Notes under the pieces: model-generated
What the model saw: the letters and a program-made list of their open reading frames with translations, nothing else
What the model was told of the DNA's origin: nothing
Databases searched by the model: none
Part shown: positions 23,577-31,695 of the stretch, piece after piece
How positions within the stretch are numbered: the stretch's first letter is position 1
Layout: every line of letters begins with the position of its first letter
Translations under genes and position numbers: made by a program
Assembly (NCBI GenBank): GCA_910584915.1
Contig: CAJUDM010000027.1
Coordinates: forward strand, 5,564-69,563
Length of the DNA: 64,000 nucleotides
Reading direction: 5' to 3'
Source: an uncultured Lachnospiraceae bacterium
GTDB taxonomy: Bacteria; Bacillota; Clostridia; Lachnospirales; Lachnospiraceae

Positions 23577-24299
23577 TTATGAATCTGTATTGCAGGCATC
23601 CGCAATGTATGTCATTGTCAGCATACAGAACACATACGTCTGGATACAGCCCGAAAACAGGTCAAAATAGACATGCAGCGCCGCCGGCCAGATAAGTGCG
23701 ATCTTTCCGAGCAGTCCGTAGATCAGAGCCATCATCACCACGCCTGACAATACATTCGCAAAAAGACGCAGTGACAGAGAGATCGGAACCGCCACATCGC
23801 CGATGACATTGATCGGCGCCCAGATCGGCCATGGATCACAGAGTCCCTTGATAACGCCTTTTACCTTCTGATGTTTAAACTTGTTAAACGTTATCAGCGT
23901 AAAGGTCATCAGCCCCAGCGCCAGCGTTGTCCCGTAATCCGCCGTAGGCGGCCGCAGTCCAAACAGGCCGGAAATATTGCTGACAAGAATGAAAATGAAG
24001 ATCGTGGCAATATAATTTCGGAATGCAGGTGCGCTTTTTCCCATCGTAGAGTCCACTATTCCATCCAGTTTTTCCACGATCAGTTCCACCACATTCTGAA
24101 AGCCCGTCGGTATCTCAGAGCCTTTTTTGATCGCCCGGTTTGCCGCAAAAATAAACAGCAGCAATACCAGAAAGACCACCACCGCGCACACATGGGACGT
24201 TGTGATCCATAAGGTCTGGCCAAACAACTCATAGGAAAAAACGCCATGTATCATAAAATCAATCTCATCCGCGCCGGATAATAAAATACCCTGTCCCAT
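23577..24299 (-). CDS. atpB: ATP synthase Fo subunit a
   Basis: The 240-residue ion-channel subunit with five or six membrane helices. The essential arginine is in PISLSLRLFANVLSGVVMMA. Other family parts are FQNVVELIVEKLDGIVDSTM, NYIATIFIFILVSNISGLFG and the C-terminal FSGCIQTYVFCMLTMTYIAD. It starts five bases after the atpI-like gene stops. Confidence 0.96.
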   Translation of the reverse strand: MGQGILLSGADEIDFMIHGVFSYELFGQTLWITTSHVCAVVVFLVLLLFIFAANRAIKKGSEIPTGFQNVVELIVEKLDGIVDSTMGKSAPAFRNYIATIFIFILVSNISGLFGLRPPTADYGTTLALGLMTFTLITFNKFKHQKVKGVIKGLCDPWPIWAPINVIGDVAVPISLSLRLFANVLSGVVMMALIYGLLGKIALIWPAALHVYFDLFSGCIQTYVFCMLTMTYIADACNTDS

Positions 24300-24303
24300 A
24301 CTT

Positions 24304-24696
24304 TCATCTCCTCCTTTCCAAAAGTTTATGCAAAAGCGGTTGCAGATAAGCCGCCGCTTTCAGTCCCATCACGCCGAGGAAACCTGTCAGCGGATTCCCC
24401 GCCTCCGTCACCATCAGCACCAGCAGAACGATGATGATCAGCCCGTAACGCATCATACTGCGGCTCATCATATACTTCTGGGCATCCTTTTCGGATAAGT
24501 CCAGCGCCCGGTCGAGCGACCTGTACATATGCGCCGCACAGATCTCCGCAGTCAATACACCAATCCAGAGCCCGATACTGCATGCCATTTTATCTGTATC
24601 CGGTACAAACCAGACGCCTGCTGCCTGCCAGATGGCTCCCCAGATAAAAATGCCGAGGAGCAGTTCAAAAAGCGTCTCATTTATCTTTTTCTTCAT
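24304..24696 (-). CDS. ATP synthase subunit I-like membrane protein
   Basis: A 130-residue protein with four hydrophobic helices (LLLGIFIWGAIWQAAGVWFV, IGLWIGVLTAEICAAHMY, YGLIIIVLLVLMVTEAG, FLGVMGLKAAAYLQPLLHKL). Size, topology and place before atpB fit the AtpI (subunit I) group, thought to help assemble the c ring or import Mg2+. The start at 24696 overlaps the end of atpZ by 20 bases; earlier in-frame ATGs lie inside the atpZ coding region and lack a ribosome site. Confidence 0.8.
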   Translation of the reverse strand: MKKKINETLFELLLGIFIWGAIWQAAGVWFVPDTDKMACSIGLWIGVLTAEICAAHMYRSLDRALDLSEKDAQKYMMSRSMMRYGLIIIVLLVLMVTEAGNPLTGFLGVMGLKAAAYLQPLLHKLLERRR

Positions 24697-24925
24697 ATTT
24701 ATCTTTTTCACTCTTTTTTTCATAGATGGTTTTCGCCATATGATAGATATTTCTGAACCCGGCGGCCGCCCCCACAAAAAACAGCAGTATCATCCAGAAC
24801 TGTGTGCCCAGTTTCCGGTCTAAAAAAATACCTAAAAAAGAACAAAGGAAAATCGGAACCAGCATAGAAATGCCGAACTGTGTGATCATGACCAGACAGC
24901 GGTATACATTCCTGTGATATTTCAC
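24677..24925 (-). CDS. AtpZ-like membrane protein (AtpZ/AtpI family)
   Basis: A protein of about 82 residues with two membrane helices (CLVMITQFGISMLVPIFLCS and FWMILLFFVGAAAGFRNIYH) and the intervening GIFLDRKLGTQ loop typical of AtpZ, followed by a very charged tail (EKKSEKDKYEEKDK). AtpZ proteins accompany ATP synthase operons and cooperate with AtpI. The GTG at 24925 has AGGAGGAAAGA at the right distance and is preferred; an ATG at 24955 without a clear ribosome site is the alternative. It is the first gene of the operon. Confidence 0.8.
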   Translation of the reverse strand: MKYHRNVYRCLVMITQFGISMLVPIFLCSFLGIFLDRKLGTQFWMILLFFVGAAAGFRNIYHMAKTIYEKKSEKDKYEEKDK

Positions 24926-24963
24926 TCTCTTTCCTCCTTCATCATCTCCGGGCATATAATAGG

Positions 24964-24992
24964 ATTATACTCCTTTTGGGAGAATATGTCTA
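24964..24992 (-). promoter_or_regulatory. Probable promoter of the ATP synthase operon
   Basis: On the minus strand TAGACA and TATAAT are 17 bases apart, about 35 bases upstream of the atpZ GTG. The -35 end touches the Rpn-type remnant, so the promoter starts where that remnant stops. Confidence 0.65.
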
Positions 24993-25193
24993 TTCTTCTT
25001 CAAAGACTTTTTTTTGCATTTTTATCATATTTGTCATTTCCCTATCATAATCTTCCCGGATATAAACCATATAGCGCAGGGTCTGCATGGCTACATTGTA
25101 CTCTACTTTCGTCTTGTGTTCAACAAGTGAAATAATATAAAGTGGTAAGTTAAACTGTCCTTCCCTGTCCTTCTGCCAATGCCGCAAGACCAC
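24990..25193 (-). pseudogene. C-terminal remnant of an Rpn/PD-(D/E)XK transposase-type nuclease
   Basis: A 67-codon open frame reads LPLYIISLVEHKTKVEYNVA then MQTLRYMVYIREDYDREM, closely resembling the segment after the nuclease core in Rpn-family (recombination-promoting nuclease) proteins, which are about 300 residues long. The upstream nuclease core is absent: in-frame codons before it read KCGGTTPTNPPAPV, unlike the family. No ends of a mobile element are visible. It is a remnant abutting the ATP synthase promoter. Confidence 0.55.
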
Positions 25194-25302
25194 TGGAGCA
25201 GGCGGATTAGTCGGAGTTGTACCACCGCACTTAATTTTGTCAATCTGTCTATTTAAATCGGAAGAATGGCAGAAAATTTGTAGAAAACAGTCAAAAATTC
25301 CG

Positions 25303-25331
25303 TTGACTTTCCCCTGTCTACGGCGTAGTAT
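25303..25331 (+). promoter_or_regulatory. Sigma-A promoter of the DUF402 gene
   Basis: TTGACT and TAGTAT are 17 bases apart, about 65 bases before the start codon at 25399. Confidence 0.65.
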
Positions 25332-25398
25332 CTATTTAAGACATTGTTTCGGCACCGTACATAATTCATAGCCCTTCATATTTTAACAGGAGATTCCC

Positions 25399-25887
25399 AT
25401 GAACACACTCTCTTTATACCGCAGACGCCTGATCCCTGATGAATGTATTTTATTGAAAGACGACATCATTCTGGACGCCGATGACCAGCACATCGTGACA
25501 AAATGGAACACCCTGAGGCCCAAAAAACTCCTGCACCACGGCGACTCCTGTTATTATCTGGACAAAGGCGTCAAAGTCAGCAGGTTCTACACGGAAGATA
25601 ACTATCTGATCTGCTGGTACTGTGATATCGTGTCCTATGAGTGGAAAGAGGAAAAAACGGCTCTTTGGTCCACCGATCTGCTCCTCGATGTTCTTGTCTA
25701 TCCGGATGGTTCCTATAAACTCCTCGATATGGATGAACTGGCGGAAGCGCATGCCGGAAAACTGATTTCCGACGGGCTCCTGCAAACTTCTCTCCTGACT
25801 GCCAACCGGCTGTTAAATGAGATCTATGACAACAAATTCCACGAAATTTATACCGCTGTATTTGATAATTATACAACATATTTTTAG
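25399..25887 (+). CDS. DUF402 domain-containing protein
   Basis: A 162-residue soluble protein of the DUF402/FomD-like family, small beta-barrel metal-dependent phosphatases in characterised members. Matching parts are the strand pair YYLDKGVKVSRFYTEDNYLI, ICWYCDIVSYEW, STDLLLDVLVYPDGSYKLLD and the acidic MDELAEAHAGKLIS stretch. The ATG at 25399 has AACAGGAGATTCCC upstream. It is transcribed away from the ATP synthase operon, with its own promoter, and is followed 66 bases later by tadA on the same strand. Confidence 0.82.
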   Translation: MNTLSLYRRRLIPDECILLKDDIILDADDQHIVTKWNTLRPKKLLHHGDSCYYLDKGVKVSRFYTEDNYLICWYCDIVSYEWKEEKTALWSTDLLLDVLVYPDGSYKLLDMDELAEAHAGKLISDGLLQTSLLTANRLLNEIYDNKFHEIYTAVFDNYTTYF

Positions 25888-25953
25888 CCCGGCGGACTAC
25901 AGCGCAGCCGCCATATCACCGTATGTCCATATGTGTGCGGCGGTTCATCCAAA

Positions 25954-26532
25954 ATGAAAGGACTTTTCAGACAAAAATCCATGGAAGCAGCATCCGAAGA
26001 AAAAATCCGGAAAAAATATATGCGTGCCGCCCTGGGACAGGCAAAAAAAGCACTTCTTCTCGGAGAAGTGCCGATAGGCTGTGTCATTGTCTATGAGGGA
26101 AAGATCATTGCCCGGGGATACAACCGCAGAAACACTGATAAAAATACTCTCGCCCACGCCGAGATCACAGCGATCCGCCGTGCCAGCAAAAAGATAGGCG
26201 ACTGGCGCCTGGAGGGATGCACGCTCTATGTAACGTTGGAACCCTGCCAGATGTGTTCCGGAGCCATCGTGCAGGCGAGGATCCCGCAGGTGGTGATCGG
26301 CTGCATGAACCCGAAGGCAGGCTGTGCCGGCTCCATCTTAAACCTTCTGGAAATGCCTGAATTTAACCATCAGGTCCAGGTGACCAGAGGTATCCTGGAG
26401 GAAGAGTGCAGCGCTATCTTAAAGCAGTTTTTCAGGGACTTAAGAATCCGCAACAGGCTGGAAAAGCCAAAGAAGGAACCGATTAATCTCTCTCCCTCCG
26501 AAACACCCACTCCCTCTGGATCTGATAGCTGA
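25954..26532 (+). CDS. tadA: tRNA-specific adenosine deaminase TadA
   Basis: The enzyme converts A34 to inosine in tRNA-Arg(ACG). The zinc and catalytic motif is TLAHAEITAI (His and Glu), the cysteine ligands are in LEPCQMCSGAIVQAR, and LGEVPIGCVIVYEGKIIARG is the usual N-terminal strand region. The C-terminal 25 residues (KPKKEPINLSPSETPTP) are an unusual low-complexity tail. The start is uncertain: ATGs at 25954 and 25981 and a GTG at 25933 all lack a good ribosome site; 25954 is chosen. The 3' end overlaps the convergent glycosyltransferase gene by 50 bases. Confidence 0.93.
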   Translation: MKGLFRQKSMEAASEEKIRKKYMRAALGQAKKALLLGEVPIGCVIVYEGKIIARGYNRRNTDKNTLAHAEITAIRRASKKIGDWRLEGCTLYVTLEPCQMCSGAIVQARIPQVVIGCMNPKAGCAGSILNLLEMPEFNHQVQVTRGILEEECSAILKQFFRDLRIRNRLEKPKKEPINLSPSETPTPSGSDS

Positions 26533-27559
26533 GCAAAAACAGCAGGATATCGATCACCGCCTTGATAAACGTCTTTCCCAGGCTTCCCGCCGGAAAGAGA
26601 TACGACATCAGGGAGACAAGTGCCGCGGAAGCCGCGAACTGCAGCGCGCAGAGGATATAATATTTTACGATTGAACTTCTTCCGCCGGAGCGAAACACCT
26701 TCCGGCGGTTCATATTGTAATTGAACAGGGATGAACAGACCCTTGCCGCCGCCGTCGCTATGGCGATATTCCATATCCCCTCCGGCGCCGTATACGTCAG
26801 CAGACTGATGCACAGATAGAACAGTACAAGGTCGATCAGAGAGGACGCGAAGGAGCTGGCGGCAAAGGCGAATATTGTCCGGTAAATGCGGATAGAATCC
26901 TTAAGCGGATTAAAATGGGAAGAATCATTCTCATCCAGATAGATCGTGCGGATCGGCACCTCCTCATAGGGGATGCTCCGCGCCTTCAGTTCCAACAGCA
27001 TATTTGTCTCATATTCATATCTGCTGCCCTCTATCTCCAGCATGTCTTTCAAAAGATGCGCCGGGATCGCCCGCAGCCCGGTCTGGGTGTCCGTGATCCT
27101 GATGCCGCACACAAAGCGGAAGACTCCCTTTGTCAGGACATTGCCGAACCGGCTCCGCAGAGGGACATCCTCGTTCGAAAAGCTTCTCGCTCCCAATATC
27201 ACATGATCCGGTTTTTCTTCAAGCTTCCCGCAGCAGGCGAGAATATCGTCCGCATGGTGCTGATTATCCCCGTCCACCGTGACGACGCCGCTGCAGGCAG
27301 GGCGCTCCTTCAGGCAGAAGGCAAACGCCGTCTTCAGGGCGCAGCCCTTGCCCTTATTTTCCGGGTGCGCCAGGACAGTCACGCCGGGAAACTGACGCGC
27401 CTTCTCAAAATATGCCGCGTAGTCCGCCCCGCCGCCGTCATCCACGAGAATGATATCCCGAAATCCCTTTTCCGATAATCCTTTCACCACCTCCGCCAGT
27501 TTCTCATCCGGCTGATAGGATGGGATGATCACCGACATATGTTTCATAAATTCTGTCAT
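26483..27559 (-). CDS. Glycosyltransferase family 2 fused to a GtrA-like membrane domain
   Basis: A 358-residue two-domain protein. The N-terminal 230 residues are a DPM1-like GT-A glycosyltransferase: MSVIIPSYQPDEKLAEVVKG, IILVDDGGG, ENKGKGCALKTAF, the DxD-containing VVTVDGDNQHHADDI, and DTQTGLRAIPAHLL. The C-terminal 120 residues have four membrane helices and the GtrA pattern (FASSLIDLVLFYLCISLL, ARVCSSLFNYNMNRRKVF, SYQIQREWVFRR). It probably builds a lipid-linked sugar (polyprenyl-phosphate hexose) for surface glycan modification. GGAG lies before the ATG. The divergent neighbour at 27760 is a DUF6020 membrane protein, possibly the partner that uses the lipid-sugar. Confidence 0.91.
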   Translation of the reverse strand: MTEFMKHMSVIIPSYQPDEKLAEVVKGLSEKGFRDIILVDDGGGADYAAYFEKARQFPGVTVLAHPENKGKGCALKTAFAFCLKERPACSGVVTVDGDNQHHADDILACCGKLEEKPDHVILGARSFSNEDVPLRSRFGNVLTKGVFRFVCGIRITDTQTGLRAIPAHLLKDMLEIEGSRYEYETNMLLELKARSIPYEEVPIRTIYLDENDSSHFNPLKDSIRIYRTIFAFAASSFASSLIDLVLFYLCISLLTYTAPEGIWNIAIATAAARVCSSLFNYNMNRRKVFRSGGRSSIVKYYILCALQFAASAALVSLMSYLFPAGSLGKTFIKAVIDILLFLLSYQIQREWVFRRERD

Positions 27560-27685
27560 TCTGACTCCATTCTTCTATTCTGCAGGTATCTCTGCAGATA
27601 TTTATAGCGGCACAAAAATCCTGACTCTATCCCTGATGCAGCCAGACAGCCAGCTTTCCGTTTCGCTTTGGCTCTGTCAAAAAAA

Positions 27686-27714
27686 TTGAAATAATGACAG
27701 CATTATTCTATAAT
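27686..27714 (+). promoter_or_regulatory. Sigma-A promoter of the DUF6020 gene
   Basis: TTGAAA and TATAAT are 17 bases apart, 46 bases before the start codon at 27760. Confidence 0.75.
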
Positions 27715-27759
27715 AAAATGGAAATAACTACAACTATAACATTTTGAAAGGCTTTGTCT

Positions 27760-29460
27760 ATGGCGAAAAAAACTGCTGTCCGTTTAAATATTGCCCATTT
27801 GAAGGGAATCGTTTTCACGGCTTTCTTCTTCTCCCTGTTTATTATTGTGCTCGGCATGGGACAATATACCGCAAAGAGGCTTTTTGTTCTCTCCTTCGCG
27901 GGCTTTTTTGCCGCCGGCGTCATCCTGGATATCGCCGTAAGCTGTATGCCCGCCCAGGCGGCTCGCTTTCTCGCCGGCGAAAAGCTCTCGGAGAAATTGT
28001 ACGCCCGGTTTACCGACAGGCAGTTACAGCTCATCTTGTGGCTTGTGATCTCCCTGTCTTTTGCGCCCGCTTATCTGGCGCTGTTTCCCGGCACCTTCGG
28101 CTATGACGCGCCGATACAGGCGGCGCAGTATTTCGAGGAGCTCAAGCTCACCGCCGCCAATCCTCTGCTGCACACTTATCTGCTCGGCATCTTTATCTCC
28201 TTCGGTGAAAAGGTGTTAAAAAACGCCTCTCTGGGATTTGCCCTGTTCATTCTGATACAGGGGCTTCTCGCCGCCCATGTGCTTTCGAGATCCTTTCTGT
28301 TTTTAAAAAGGATCCATACGCCCCTCACCGCTATGGCTGCCGGGCTTTTATGGATCCTTTTTAACCCCACACTCCATGTTTTGACTTTCAACGCGACAAA
28401 GGATATTCTGCTCGGGGTGTGCTTCCTGCATTTTTTGCTGAATCTGCTGGACGCCGCTCTGTACAGCGCCGATGGCATATCACAGAATGCACGCTCCCGC
28501 GCCGGTCGAGCAGAGAATGCTTCTCTTCCCCCACCTGTCACGCGGTCCGCCTGCCTCCCTGACGGCAAACTTCCCTGCGCAAACCCGCACATAAAAGAAA
28601 CAGGCTGTATCCGCCTGCTTATCTCCGCCATCCTCATGTGCCTGATGAGAAATGCTGCCATCTATCTGGTCGCCGCTCTCATCCTGTTTTTACTGCCCTC
28701 GTTCCGAAAATACAAGGGGATCCTTCTCTCCCTGTGCCTCGCCTTTCTGATCTCCTGGCTGTCCGCGCTGTTTTTTACGAAGGCATTGGATATCCCTGCC
28801 GGAAACGCCAGGGAAAACCTGTGTATCCCGATCCAGCAGCTCGCGGCTGTCAGCCACTCCGCCCATTACGGCACAGAGCCTGTAAAAATTACGCCGCAAC
28901 AGCTTGACGCCATCCATGAACTGATCCCGGAGGAAACCCTGACGGTCTTTCTGCGCGACACGGTGGATCTGGTGAAGGCGGATTTTCGCACAGAAGTCTA
29001 TCTGGAAGACACCTCCAGGTATCTTTCCCTGTATCTCGCCGTCGGCAGGCAGAATCCCGGCATCTATATCCGCGCCTTCCGGGACCTGGTCCTGCCCTAC
29101 TTTGATATGTCCAGAAGTACGCGCAGGCTTCTGTCGCTTGAGGAAACCTTTCCTGGGCTCTCCCATCTGCGCATCAGCAGATCCAACCTCTTTCCGGCTT
29201 ACTTTGCTTATCTGGAGGATCGGATCGGGACAGAGCACTACGGCTTTATCCTGCAGCCCGGACTCTCCGTCTGGCTTGCGTTTCTCGGCATCGGCGTTGC
29301 CATAAACCGCAAAAACAATAAGATCCTGTTATGCATCCTTCCGCTCATGCTCTACTTCATCGGCATCCTGCTCGGCCCGATGGCGCTCCTTCGCTACCTC
29401 TATCCGATGATGACGGCAACGCCGCTGCTTTTCGGGATCTGCTTCTGGAAAAAAGAGTGA
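27760..29460 (+). CDS. DUF6020 family multi-spanning membrane protein
   Basis: A 566-residue protein with about 11 membrane helices. The loop LFPGTFGYDAPIQAAQYFEE after the third or fourth helix, then ANPLLHTYLLGIF and FNPTLHVLTFNATKDILLGV, fit DUF6020, whose layout resembles GT-C glycosyltransferases acting on lipid-linked sugars. A polar loop at about residues 230-280 containing PPPVTRSACLPDGKLPC is longer than expected. AAAGG stands 8 bases before the ATG. It is divergent from the GT2-GtrA gene, consistent with a shared surface-glycan role, which is inference. Confidence 0.72.
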   Translation: MAKKTAVRLNIAHLKGIVFTAFFFSLFIIVLGMGQYTAKRLFVLSFAGFFAAGVILDIAVSCMPAQAARFLAGEKLSEKLYARFTDRQLQLILWLVISLSFAPAYLALFPGTFGYDAPIQAAQYFEELKLTAANPLLHTYLLGIFISFGEKVLKNASLGFALFILIQGLLAAHVLSRSFLFLKRIHTPLTAMAAGLLWILFNPTLHVLTFNATKDILLGVCFLHFLLNLLDAALYSADGISQNARSRAGRAENASLPPPVTRSACLPDGKLPCANPHIKETGCIRLLISAILMCLMRNAAIYLVAALILFLLPSFRKYKGILLSLCLAFLISWLSALFFTKALDIPAGNARENLCIPIQQLAAVSHSAHYGTEPVKITPQQLDAIHELIPEETLTVFLRDTVDLVKADFRTEVYLEDTSRYLSLYLAVGRQNPGIYIRAFRDLVLPYFDMSRSTRRLLSLEETFPGLSHLRISRSNLFPAYFAYLEDRIGTEHYGFILQPGLSVWLAFLGIGVAINRKNNKILLCILPLMLYFIGILLGPMALLRYLYPMMTATPLLFGICFWKKE

Positions 29461-29487
29461 TCCACCTTCCCAGAATCACTTCAACCT

Positions 29488-30248
29488 CTATTCTTTCTTT
29501 CCTTCAGAAAAGTTTGAGGAACGACAATGCTGCCGATATTCTGAAGCCGTCATACCTGCATGCTTTTAAAAACTCTTGAAAAATATTTTTCACTGGTAAA
29601 TCCTACTGTAAAGGCTATTTCCATATTCCGGAGCATCCCCGATTCCAATAAGCGTTTTGCCTCCTGTACTCTTACCTTGTTTACAAAATCGACAAAATTA
29701 CTGTTCAGTTCCCGACGGAACAAACTGCTGAGATACGCCGAGGAAACTCCTGCCTGCTCTGAAACTATGTCCAAACCTAAAGCCTGGGCATAATTATTGC
29801 GTATGTATTCCACCGCCCGGGACATAGCGCTGCTTAACCCCTCCAGCCGGCGATCCATACTGCTTTTTCTTTGTAAAGCTTTCAATACCGCTTCCTGTAA
29901 CTCTTTCGTAGTACAAGGCTTAAGTAAATAGTCTTCCACTTTCATCCTCAAAGCCTGCTGAACATAGGAAAACTGGTCATACCCGCTTAATATCAAAAAT
30001 GTAGTATTGATAATATTCTCCTCACGTACCGCACATATCAACTCCAGTCCTGACATATCCGGCATATTTACATCCACAATTGCAATATCCGGCGCTGTAA
30101 GGCGGATCATCTCTAACGCTTCCCGTCCGCTCGAAGCAACCGCCACCACACGGATGCCAATCTGCTCCCAACATATGCAGTCCCGAATTCCCAATCGTAT
30201 ATTTTCTTCATCATCCGCAATCAGCAAACGATACATTTTTTCCCCCAT
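29488..30248 (-). pseudogene. AraC-type response regulator (YesN-like) with C-terminal frameshift
   Basis: The receiver domain (RLLIADDEENIRLGIRDCI, phospho-acceptor Asp in IAIVDVNMPDMSG, Lys in YLLKPCTT) is followed by an AraC helix-turn-helix domain starting at about residue 140 (LDIVSEQAGVSSAYLSSLFR). The open frame ends at 29550 with YFSRVFKSMQV. The expected family ending, GMTASEYRQHCRSSNFSEG, is encoded right there in another frame and runs to a TAG at 29488. A single missing base near 29556 explains this. The second HTH helices are present, so the shortened 232-residue product might partly work, but its sensor-kinase partner is also broken. Confidence 0.8.
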
Positions 30249-30269
30249 TCAACTTTCTCCCGTCAAATA

Positions 30270-31145
30270 TCAGCAGGGGAAGATAAGCGTTACTCTAGTC
30301 CCCTGCCCCCATTCGCTCTCTATCGAAAATTTATAATCCTCTCCGTATTCCAGCTTCAACCTTTGCTGAATATTCCGTAAGGCGTATCTGCTTCCCTTTC
30401 TGTCTCTCTCTGTATCTGTAATAGTGTCATCCAGCAGACATCTCAATTTTTCCGGTTTTATTCCGCATCCATCATCTTTCACACGTAAAAATAAATATCC
30501 CTCTTTCCACCACACAGCCACATGAATATGTACTGTGTGACTGCGGTTTCCAATTCCATGAATGACTGCATTCTCTACCAACGGCTGTAAGAGCAGTTTG
30601 GGAACTTTCAGTTCCAGGGTGTCCTGCGAAAATTCCAGTTTAAATTCCAGTCTATCTTTATATCTCATTTTCTGGAGTTGTAAATAATATTCCACCAGCT
30701 TTTTTTCATCTTCCAAAGGAATTTTTCGTTCTCCTCTATGCAAAGAAAGGCGGAACACCTGTGCGAGAGAATATGCCATATCTGCAATTTCCCTGTTATT
30801 ATTTCTCAATGCGCTCCAGTGAATAGTATCTAATATATTATATAAAAAATGCGGATTGATCTGCGACTGCAGATTATCCAGTTCTGCCTGCCTCTCCTGC
30901 AGTTCCAGTAAATAGATAGTCTCGATCTGGCGGTTATTTTCCTCCACCATATGATTAAACATTCTGTTCATCATACCTATCTCATCCTGACTCTCCAACG
31001 GTTCTTTCGTGTTGAAACTTTCCTGTGTGGACTGCAGCATAAACTGCGTCAATCTTCGAATCGGTCTGATCAAAACCGTAATGCCAAAAAACAGGATCGG
31101 CACCAACAACATTAAAAACACTATCAGTGCAAAAAGCAAGCATCT
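30270..31145 (-). pseudogene. Sensor histidine kinase (YesM-like), N-terminal half deleted
   Basis: What remains begins inside the second membrane helix (LLFALIVFLMLLVPILFFG), then a HAMP linker, the histidine motif QSQINPHFLYNILDTIHWSA, N-box LLLQPLVENAVIHGIG and G1 box KDDGCGIKP. The G2 region GSRYALRNIQQRL differs from the usual GxGIGLxN. The first membrane helix and extracellular sensor are missing. At about 31140 the sequence changes, in another frame, to the start of a sugar-binding lipoprotein. A deletion therefore fused two genes. The frame can be read upstream only through out-of-frame lipoprotein sequence. Confidence 0.82.
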
Positions 31146-31332
31146 TTTCTTCCAACAATCCCAACCCCGCAGTGCGGTCCGGCAAAGCGGAAAAAAACCG
31201 AAGTGTGATCTTATCCTCTGATGGCGCTTCCGCTGATACCTCTGGCTGCTTTCCTCCACAGGCCGTCAAAGAAACTGTCAGCAATATCATGCATATGACA
31301 AATATCACCAATCTTTTTATTTTTCGTCTCAT
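31140..31332 (-). pseudogene. 5' remnant of an extracellular solute-binding lipoprotein
   Basis: A GGAGGGAAGAGT ribosome site and ATG at 31332 start a normal lipoprotein signal peptide: basic MRRKIKRL, hydrophobic VIFVICMILLTVSL, and lipobox with Cys in SLTACGGKQ. The mature part begins DKITLRFFSALPDRTAGLGL, like an ABC sugar-binding protein, then breaks at about 31140 where kinase sequence starts in a different frame. Only about 64 codons are left. Confidence 0.78.
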
Positions 31333-31501
31333 ACTCTTCCCTCCATTTTTCATATTTTTTCTTTGCATCTCAACTTATTTTTGTAGGTTTCGCATATATT
31401 ATAAAAAATTTCGTACATGCATAAAACTCACAAATTTTTAAATTTCTCCTAAAATCTTACGATTGAGAAAAACTTGTTTTTATAACCTATATATAAAGAA
31501 C

Positions 31502-31535
31502 AAAAAAGCACATCGGACTTATGTATCCGATATGC
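31502..31535 (-). terminator. Rho-independent terminator (minus strand) in the SRP RNA upstream region
   Basis: A 10-bp stem (GCACATCGGA with TCCGATATGC, one G-U pair) and eight-base loop is followed on the minus strand by six T. It would stop transcripts coming from the rhamnosidase side before they reach the broken lipoprotein/kinase genes. Confidence 0.7.
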
Positions 31536-31565
31536 CTCTATTTCATTTAAACTATATTTTTTTAC

Positions 31566-31607
31566 ACTTCAATGTCAACTTCAATATCACTTCAATAACA
31601 TTTCAGT
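31566..31607. repeat. Three to four tandem ~11-bp repeats (ACTTCAAT)
   Basis: ACTTCAAT occurs at 31566, 31578 and 31589, and a variant ATTTCAGT at 31600, a spacing of 12, 11 and 11 bases, close to one DNA turn. They lie 50-90 bases upstream of the SRP RNA -35 box. Confidence 0.65.
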
Positions 31608-31657
31608 ATTTTTGAAGTATTACGATATTATATCCGCCGCCGCAAATTTTACGCCCC

Positions 31658-31686
31658 TTGACTTTTCCGCCAAAACCTCCTATACT
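31658..31686 (+). promoter_or_regulatory. Sigma-A promoter of the SRP RNA gene
   Basis: TTGACT and TATACT are exactly 17 bases apart, ending about 10 bases before the predicted RNA 5' end. Confidence 0.85.
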
Positions 31687-31695
31687 GAGAAACAT

